This document shows, piece after piece, positions 33,935 to 39,142 of a stretch of 52,374 bases of DNA; position 1 is the stretch's first letter, and the number at the start of each line of letters is the position of its first letter. Both the position numbers and the translations under genes were made by a program. This stretch comes from Lachnospiraceae bacterium UBA7110. GTDB lineage: Bacteria > Bacillota > Clostridia > Lachnospirales > Lachnospiraceae. The stretch covers positions 1 to 52,374 of the forward strand of contig DKYC01000157.1 in NCBI GenBank assembly GCA_002492295.1, read 5' to 3'. The notes beneath the pieces were generated by a model. That model was not told the origin of the DNA. It was given only the letters and a program-made list of their open reading frames with translations, and did no database searches.

Positions 33935-35818
33935 ATGTGCGGAATATGCGGTTTTATCTCAAGGAAATGCATCACAAAGAGCCAGCTGAAGACAATGAAC
34001 GATACAATGGTGCATAGAGGTCCAAACGACAGCGGAGAGGAACTCTTTGACGCGGCAGGAGGCTACCATGTCGGAATGGCGCACAGACGTCTCTCCATAC
34101 TGGATTTGTCCATGCTCGGACATCAGCCGATGCATTCCTGTGACGAGCGGCTTGTCATTGTCTATAACGGGGAAATCTATAATTTTTTGGAGCTTCGCAA
34201 GGAGCTTGGCGACTATCCGTTTCGTTCCAACTGCGACACGGAGGTTATCCTTGCGGCTTATTTAAAGTGGGGTATTTCCTGCGTTAACCGTTTTCAGGGA
34301 ATGTTTGCAATCGCACTTTATGACAAGGAGACAGACGACTTGTACCTGGTGCGCGACAGAATCGGCAAAAAACCGCTATATTACTGGCTCGACGGGGAAA
34401 ATCTTGTCTTTGCGTCGGAGTTAAAGCCGATTATGGCATATCCGGATTTCCCCAAAACAATCAATCAGTCCATTATCAGGCGCTATCTGTACCAGCAGTG
34501 TGTGAATGAGCCGTATTCCATTTTTGAGAACGTCTACAAGGTGGAGCCCGGGCAGATGCTGCGGTTTCATCAGGGGAAAATCAAAAAGCGTAAATATTGG
34601 GATATTGCCAAGGTCTATGCCGAAAAAAAACAGGAACATGTCGGCACTTATGAGGAAGCAAAGCAGGAGCTGAAAGGGATTTTAAAGGATTCTGTGCGCA
34701 AACGGATGATTGCCGATGTGCCCGTGGGTGCCTTTCTGAGCGGTGGTTACGATTCCTCCCTTGTAACGGCGATTGCGCAGGATATCAACGGAAGCGTGCC
34801 TGTAAAAACATATTCAATCGGCTTTAACGAGGAGCGATACAACGAGGCAAAGTACGCAAAAGAGGTGGCAATGCATTTGGGTACGGACCATACGGAGCTT
34901 TACATCGATGAGAGTGCCATGTACAAAATGGTTGACAGTATCCCGAAATATTATGACGAGCCGTTTGCGGACAGCTCCCAGATCCCTTCCATGCTTGTGG
35001 CGGAGCTTGCCGCGAAGGATGTGACGGTAGTTCTGTCGGGGGATGGAGGAGATGAGTTTTTCTGCGGCTATAACATTTATGACAATGTGGCGCAGGCGCA
35101 GAAGCTTGATGTGCTTGGCAGGCTGACATACGGCGTCTGTAAAATGCCGCCGTTTCAAAAAATGGGACTGTTTGACAGGCTCCCGTTCCGCGTCCAGGTC
35201 GTGGCGGGAAACCATGATAAGGAGACGAAAACGCAGCTTGGCGGAAGAACATATATTAAGGCAATCGACAGAATGCTCGCGGGGGGTGATGTGCCGTATA
35301 AATTCCCAATTGAGGCAAAATACGGGGAAAAAAACTGGCAGGAGCGCAGAATGCTCCTTGACGAGGAGACCTATCTGCCGGGCGACATCCTCTGCAAGGT
35401 GGACAGGGCGTCAATGAAATATTCAATTGAAGCGCGCTGCCCGATTTTAGACGTAAACGTGATGGAATATTCTTACCGTCTGCCGCACAAATACAAGTAT
35501 GCAAACGGCGTGAAAAAGCGTATTTTAAAGGATATTGCCTATGATTATATTCCAAGGGCGCTTTTAGACCGTCCCAAGGTCGGGTTTGGCGTGCCTCTTG
35601 ACAAGTGGATGCGCGGACCGCTAAGGGCGCAGCTTGAAGAAATGTGCAGTGTGGAAGTCCTGAAAAAACAGGGGATTTTTGACGCTGCATATGTGAACGG
35701 ATTCATCAGCGAATATTTGCGGACGGGAGACAAAGGGCCGGCATCGGGCGCAAATTACTCAAAGGTTGCCTGGTCATTTTTTGCCTTCCAGCAGTGGTAT
35801 AACGAATATATGCGCTAA
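33935..35818 (+). CDS. asnB: Asparagine synthase-like glutamine amidotransferase
   Basis: A 627-residue AsnB-family protein. The N-terminal class II glutaminase domain starts MCGICGF, with catalytic Cys2 and HRGPND; YNGEIYN is present. The synthetase domain has the PP-loop SGGYDSS near residue 270, and SGDGGDEFFCGY. Inside O-antigen clusters, AsnB relatives such as WbpS amidate hexosaminuronic acids. With TviB- and TviC-like enzymes nearby, the likely role is to convert a HexNAcA carboxylate to an amide. A true asparagine synthetase is the alternative. The stop codon is the start of a long hairpin. Confidence 0.9.
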   Translation: MCGICGFISRKCITKSQLKTMNDTMVHRGPNDSGEELFDAAGGYHVGMAHRRLSILDLSMLGHQPMHSCDERLVIVYNGEIYNFLELRKELGDYPFRSNCDTEVILAAYLKWGISCVNRFQGMFAIALYDKETDDLYLVRDRIGKKPLYYWLDGENLVFASELKPIMAYPDFPKTINQSIIRRYLYQQCVNEPYSIFENVYKVEPGQMLRFHQGKIKKRKYWDIAKVYAEKKQEHVGTYEEAKQELKGILKDSVRKRMIADVPVGAFLSGGYDSSLVTAIAQDINGSVPVKTYSIGFNEERYNEAKYAKEVAMHLGTDHTELYIDESAMYKMVDSIPKYYDEPFADSSQIPSMLVAELAAKDVTVVLSGDGGDEFFCGYNIYDNVAQAQKLDVLGRLTYGVCKMPPFQKMGLFDRLPFRVQVVAGNHDKETKTQLGGRTYIKAIDRMLAGGDVPYKFPIEAKYGEKNWQERRMLLDEETYLPGDILCKVDRASMKYSIEARCPILDVNVMEYSYRLPHKYKYANGVKKRILKDIAYDYIPRALLDRPKVGFGVPLDKWMRGPLRAQLEEMCSVEVLKKQGIFDAAYVNGFISEYLRTGDKGPASGANYSKVAWSFFAFQQWYNEYMR

Positions 35819-35892
35819 CAGTCCAGCCATGCGGAAATGACTGTGTAAAACATTTCATACGACAGCTTATAAATGGCATGGCTTGTCTGTTA
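35816..35892 (+). promoter_or_regulatory. Long interrupted hairpin starting at the asnB stop codon
   Basis: TAACAG (35816-35821, including the TAA stop) pairs with CTGTTA (35887-35892). AGCCATGC (35825-35832) pairs with GCATGGCT (35876-35883), and GAAATG (35834-35839) pairs with CATTTC (35851-35856). The innermost loop contains GTGTAAAA. No T-run follows. The structure fills almost the whole spacer before the next GT4. Confidence 0.55.
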
Positions 35893-35913
35893 CAAATGAG
35901 GATTGAAATTAGC

Positions 35914-36999
35914 ATGAAACGAATTGCACTTTTTATCAACTCCCTGCAAAAGGGAGGCTCGGAGCGGGTTATGGTAAATCTCGCCGAGTATTTCCAAAGT
36001 CAGAATTATGACGTGATACTGGTTACGCAATACCGGCGCGAGAACGAATACGCGCTTTCCCACGGCATCCGGCGGATTTTTTCAGAGCCGGAGCCAGAGG
36101 AGCTTACCGGAAGCAGAGTGAAAAATTTCTGCATTCGGTTCCGCTGTTTAAGGGAGATATGGAAGTCTTATAAACCCGATATTATCCTTTCCTTTTTGGG
36201 AAAGAATAATCTGATGGCAATCGCGACAACGGCGTTCCTGCCCGTCAAGGTGGCGGTTTCCGTGCGCGGCGAGCCGACGATGGAGTATGAAGGGCGCCTG
36301 ATGCGGTTTTTGGCAAAACAGATGTTTCGGTTTGCGGACGGTGTGATTTTACAGACACAGCGTGCAAAGGAATTTTTCCCCAAGGCAGTGCAAAAAAAGA
36401 GCGTGATTTTAAAAAACCCGCTCAGCCCGGCTTTTTTGGGGCAAAAGCCGGCATTGCACCGCGACAACGTGATTGTGGCGGCAGGGCGGCTTGACGAGAA
36501 TAAAAACCACGCGATGCTCATTCATGCGTTCGCAAAAATTGCGGGTGAGTATCCTGAGATGCGCCTTGTGATTTACGGGGAGGGAAAGCTGCGGGAAAGC
36601 CTTATGCAGCTGGCTGCGGAGAAAGAACTTACGGACAGGATAACACTTCCCGGCAGTGTTGATAACGTGGCGGAAGAAATCGGGCGTGCACGGATTTTTG
36701 CGCTGACTTCCAATACGGAAGGGATGCCCAATTCCATTATTGAAGCGATGGTATTGGGGACGCCGGTTATTTCCACTGATTGTCCCTGCGGCGGACCAGC
36801 CATGCTGATAAATGATGGGGAAAACGGGCTGCTTGTGCCGGTCGGGGATGCCTATGCACTCGCCGACGCCATGCGCAAACTCCTCGCCGACGGGGAGCTT
36901 GCGCAGAGAATTAGTGAAAACGCACGCAAACTTGCCGATGAGCTTGACCCGAAGAAAGTGGATAAGGAGTGGTCGGAGTACTTATTTGGGCAGTTATAG
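35914..36999 (+). CDS. GT4 glycosyltransferase
   Basis: A 361-residue GT-B family 4 enzyme. LFINSLQKGGSERVMVNLA, VAAGRLDENKNHAMLIHAF, and LTSNTEGMPNSIIEAMVLG with the E-x7-E motif are visible, then DCPCGGP. It is closest in style to the enzyme at 32795. The start could be 35896 or 35914. I use 35914 because GAGG lies at a better distance and the family N-terminus begins there. This is the last gene before the terminator at 37025 and ends the left glycan block. Confidence 0.91.
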   Translation: MKRIALFINSLQKGGSERVMVNLAEYFQSQNYDVILVTQYRRENEYALSHGIRRIFSEPEPEELTGSRVKNFCIRFRCLREIWKSYKPDIILSFLGKNNLMAIATTAFLPVKVAVSVRGEPTMEYEGRLMRFLAKQMFRFADGVILQTQRAKEFFPKAVQKKSVILKNPLSPAFLGQKPALHRDNVIVAAGRLDENKNHAMLIHAFAKIAGEYPEMRLVIYGEGKLRESLMQLAAEKELTDRITLPGSVDNVAEEIGRARIFALTSNTEGMPNSIIEAMVLGTPVISTDCPCGGPAMLINDGENGLLVPVGDAYALADAMRKLLADGELAQRISENARKLADELDPKKVDKEWSEYLFGQL

Positions 37000-37024
37000 A
37001 GGTTATAGATTTGAAAGAACGCAA

Positions 37025-37054
37025 AAAAACAGGTTTTAGGACCTGTTTTTGTTT
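37025..37054 (+). terminator. Rho-independent terminator after the glycan operon
   Basis: AAAAACAGGT (37025-37034) pairs perfectly with ACCTGTTTTT (37041-37050) around TTTAGG, followed by GTTTT. The symmetric A/T flanks mean it could stop transcription from both sides. It separates the last GT4 from the AT-rich spacer before the TnpB-like gene. Confidence 0.88.
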
Positions 37055-37066
37055 TGGTAAAAAAAT

Positions 37067-37089
37067 TCGCAGAATTTATTATTCTGCGA
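37067..37089 (+). repeat. Hairpin repeat, copy 1 (TCGCAGAAT core)
   Basis: TCGCAGAAT (37067-37075) pairs perfectly with ATTCTGCGA (37081-37089) around TTATT. Read on the minus strand, the hairpin at 37421-37451 matches this sequence closely (CGCAGA-TTTATTATTCTGCGA shared but for one base), so the two are inverted copies. Confidence 0.65.
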
Positions 37090-37131
37090 GAATAGCGTAA
37101 AAAGGCGAAAAAACGAATATTTTTTACACGC

Positions 37132-37237
37132 TGACCCCTGATTTGACCCAAAATATGTTTAATATAATATTGGATTCGCCTTATACAGGCAGATATTAAC
37201 TGGTTTTTTCATATTATTTCTGACCCCCAAAATGACC
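37132..37237. promoter_or_regulatory. Two pairs of TGACC motifs with 12-base spacing
   Basis: CTGACCCC-TGATT-TGACCC-AAAAT at 37131 and CTGACCCCCAAAA-TGACC-ACAAAAT at 37220 are similar 27-base segments. TGACC occurs at 37132, 37144, 37221 and 37233, giving the same 12-base step in each pair and 89 bases between pairs. They could be operator sites or remnants of an element end. Confidence 0.35.
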
Positions 37238-37329
37238 ACAAAATCTTTTATTTTTTCTTCTTTTTTTAGGAAAAAAGGAAAATTTCCATATTTTTTCAGC
37301 GTTGTTTTTGATTAACTTCCAAAAAATCA

Positions 37330-37358
37330 TTGTCATTTCGGTTAAAAGATGTTAGAAT
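37330..37358 (+). promoter_or_regulatory. Strong predicted sigma-A promoter for the TnpB-like gene
   Basis: TTGTCA (37330-37335), 17 bases, then TAGAAT (37353-37358), each one base from consensus, with TGT before the -10 (extended -10). Transcription would begin near 37365 and leave about 110 bases of leader, which contain the hairpin at 37421. Confidence 0.72.
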
Positions 37359-37420
37359 AATGACGATATATAGTTATGTAGACAAAAAGATATGTATTTT
37401 TCAATCAAATGCGACTATTT

Positions 37421-37451
37421 TTTTTCGCAGAATAATAAAATCTGCGAAAAA
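37421..37451 (+). repeat. Hairpin repeat, copy 2 (inverted), in the leader of the TnpB-like gene
   Basis: TTTTTCGCAGA (37421-37431) pairs perfectly with TCTGCGAAAAA (37441-37451) around a nine-base A/T loop. It ends 23 bases before the start codon of the TnpB-like gene and just before its ribosome site. It is an inverted copy of 37067-37089. Confidence 0.65.
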
Positions 37452-37474
37452 CATGCATCAAAAAAGGTGAAAAA

Positions 37475-38809
37475 ATGCAGTCAGCAACTTCAATAACGAA
37501 AACAATCTGGCAGTACAGCGAACCATTGCCGCAGGAAACAATGGATTTTTTGAGGGGAATTGCCGCAGACTACAGCAAAGTCAAAAATTATGTTTACGGA
37601 AAGTATGCAGGAATTAAAAGTTTGGACAAGCTGACCCCGGTCTATACCATTTTAAACGAGATGCGGTATTGCGGACTGCGGGAACAGCTGAATCTTCCGG
37701 CAGTATACTACGAGCTTGCCATAGCGGATGCCGTTACAGACATCAAATGCAGCTGGGGCATTGTCAAAAATAAAGTCGGCGAGAAAATCACCGCCAATGA
37801 AAACCTGAGCGATGATGATAAAAAGTATCTGCGGACAGTACTGAAAATGGGAAGCGTATATGCTGCAGTATTAAACCATCAGCAGTACGAACTGCCCCAA
37901 AATGCAGAAGGACTGGATATTGAATTCAAACGTCTCAACAACCTCCTGTGCAGACTGACAAGAAGATACCTGACCGTGCCAAAGACGGACAGCGCTGACT
38001 GGTTCCGGATATCTCCAAACGGTTATTCCTATAAGGACGGCGCAATGCGAATTGTCTGCAGGACGCCAAGAAAAAGGATTTCCATTCCGCTAAAGGACGA
38101 CCGCATGTTTGACAGGCAGATACAGGTGCATATTAAGCAGGATTTTGTCGCACTTGCAGTACCGGTTGAGACAAAAATCAGAAAGCACAGGGATTATGTT
38201 AACACGGTTTATGCCCATATTGGAAGTAAGGACATGCTTACACTGTCCAATGGAAATATTTATGGAGCCAGTTTGGATGAACTGGTGAATCCGGAAACGG
38301 AGAGGCTTGCAAAGAAAAACAGGGAGCGCGGCAAAGCATACAGGGCTTATGAACAGAACGCGGAAAACGGAAACAGCAAAAAAACAGCAAACATTGAAGC
38401 AAACAATCTTGGAAAGCTGAAATATGACAATCAGAAAAATAGAGAGCGGAGAAAAACAACAACGTTTATCAATGCCGAAATCAACAGAATGCTGGAAAAC
38501 GAAAAGCCCGCTCAAATTGTGATAACCAAACCTGTCGTCAAAAATAAGACAAAGATTTATGTAAAGTCCGCAAACAGAAAACTTGCAAGGAACTTTCAAG
38601 GCTATATCAGAGAACGGCTTGCCTACAAATGCCGTATCGATTCAATAGAGTTAGTGGAGATTAACTCCAAGGGAACAGGAAAAACCTGTTGTGTATGCGG
38701 GGCGGAAGGAATAAGGCAGGGAAAAGATTTTATATGTGAAAACTGCGGTTTAACAACCACAATTGCCTTAAACAGCGCCCGAAACATCCAAAATAAATAT
38801 AACGGTTAA
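37475..38809 (+). CDS. TnpB-like protein with a degenerate RuvC site (nuclease-dead, TldR-like)
   Basis: A 444-residue protein of the TnpB (IS200/IS605 OrfB) family. The C-terminal zinc finger is intact (C405/C406-x-C408 and C421-x-x-C424), and KLARNFQGYIRERLAYK and LNSARNI match the family. The RuvC acids appear to be lost. RuvC-I reads VYAHIGSKDMLTLSNG, with H248 where V-D-x-G has Asp. RuvC-II reads IVITKPVVKN, with T351 instead of Glu. RuvC-III reads CGLTTTIALNSARNI, with T429 and A431 in place of D-x-D. The frame is full length and undamaged, with a good promoter, so it has probably been kept for a non-cutting role. No TnpA lies nearby. RNA-guided DNA binding without cleavage is the main hypothesis; simple decay is the alternative. 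Confidence 0.85.
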   Translation: MQSATSITKTIWQYSEPLPQETMDFLRGIAADYSKVKNYVYGKYAGIKSLDKLTPVYTILNEMRYCGLREQLNLPAVYYELAIADAVTDIKCSWGIVKNKVGEKITANENLSDDDKKYLRTVLKMGSVYAAVLNHQQYELPQNAEGLDIEFKRLNNLLCRLTRRYLTVPKTDSADWFRISPNGYSYKDGAMRIVCRTPRKRISIPLKDDRMFDRQIQVHIKQDFVALAVPVETKIRKHRDYVNTVYAHIGSKDMLTLSNGNIYGASLDELVNPETERLAKKNRERGKAYRAYEQNAENGNSKKTANIEANNLGKLKYDNQKNRERRKTTTFINAEINRMLENEKPAQIVITKPVVKNKTKIYVKSANRKLARNFQGYIRERLAYKCRIDSIELVEINSKGTGKTCCVCGAEGIRQGKDFICENCGLTTTIALNSARNIQNKYNG

Positions 38810-39040
38810 AAGTATGGACCTGAGAATAAATGATCGAAAGATGATTTTACCGTAAATGCGGATTGCAGGGAAGTACATTGACATAAAGACAGTATATGTG
38901 CTGTCTGGGGAAAAAAACGGCATTAGCTAAGCTGCATGTCCGCAGCTTTCGGGTATGCCAAGACCGCGCCTTACGCGGAGCGAAGCTAGTTTGGATGCAG
39001 ATGCGTCCGGCTGACAGACAGAAATGTTCCGATAATCCTT
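38810..39040 (+). ncRNA. Structured untranslated region after the TnpB-like gene; candidate guide (omega-like) RNA
   Basis: TnpB guide RNAs usually come from the 3' end of the tnpB transcript and overlap or follow its stop. Here the 3' flank folds into AGACAG/CTGTCT (38887-38892 with 38901-38906), AAGCTGC/GCAGCTT (38929-38935 with 38942-38948) and CCGCG/CGCGG (38964-38968 with 38974-38978). TAGCT (38924-38928) can pair with AGCTA (38984-38988) and enclose the last two. GCGAAGCTAGTTTGGATG at 38980-38997 resembles the 3' end of TnpB scaffold RNAs as I know them. A guide, if present, would follow near 38998-39025. No protein frame fits. The exact ends are unknown. Confidence 0.5.
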
Positions 39041-39054
39041 ATGATAATATGTGA

Positions 39055-39086
39055 TGTTTCCAAGAATTGCAGAATTTCTTGGAAAA
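39055..39086 (+). promoter_or_regulatory. Perfect 10-bp hairpin before the propeller-fusion gene
   Basis: TTTCCAAGAA pairs with TTCTTGGAAA around TTGCAGAAT (about 39057-39085). It lies in the untranslated gap between the candidate guide RNA and the gene at 39143, about 60 bases before its start codon. It may be a terminator-like or protective structure, but no T-run follows. Confidence 0.5.
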
Positions 39087-39142
39087 ATTCATTTGGAGAC
39101 AGCACAAAAAATGAAGAAATAAAAGAGGGAGAATTAGAGTCT

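Larger units (their letters stand above)
37055..37474. other. AT-rich 0.42 kb spacer with hairpins and paired TGACC motifs
   Basis: No gene was found. The spacer holds a 9-bp hairpin (37067-37089), a second stem (37094-37103 with 37121-37132, two-base bulge), two pairs of TGACC words (37132 and 37144; 37221 and 37233, each pair 12 bases apart), a promoter (37330-37358) and an 11-bp hairpin (37421-37451) before the next start codon. The rest is runs of A and T. It may be an element end, a regulatory region, or both. Confidence 0.7.

Noticed and set aside
37055..37474. CRISPR-like repeats in the spacer before the TnpB-like gene
   Set aside because: The repeats are two inverted hairpins and short TGACC words, not regularly spaced direct repeats with unique spacers.
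38090..38599. Minus-strand frame of 169 codons inside the TnpB-like gene
   Set aside because: Cys/Phe-rich shadow of the coding strand with no start signal.
38878..38883. TTGACA as a promoter of the candidate guide RNA or the propeller-fusion gene
   Set aside because: No acceptable -10 at 16-18 bases; the position falls in the first stem of the structured region.
39011..39021. CTGACAGACAG after the scaffold matching 31980-31990 in a GT4 gene, as a possible guide target
   Set aside because: Only 11 bases, inside a coding region and not at a promoter; a match of this length can arise by chance in a purine-rich genome.
39041..39142. N-terminal extension of the propeller-fusion gene
   Set aside because: It runs through a perfect hairpin, lacks a ribosome site and has no family similarity. 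ATG 39143 with AGAGGGAG is better.
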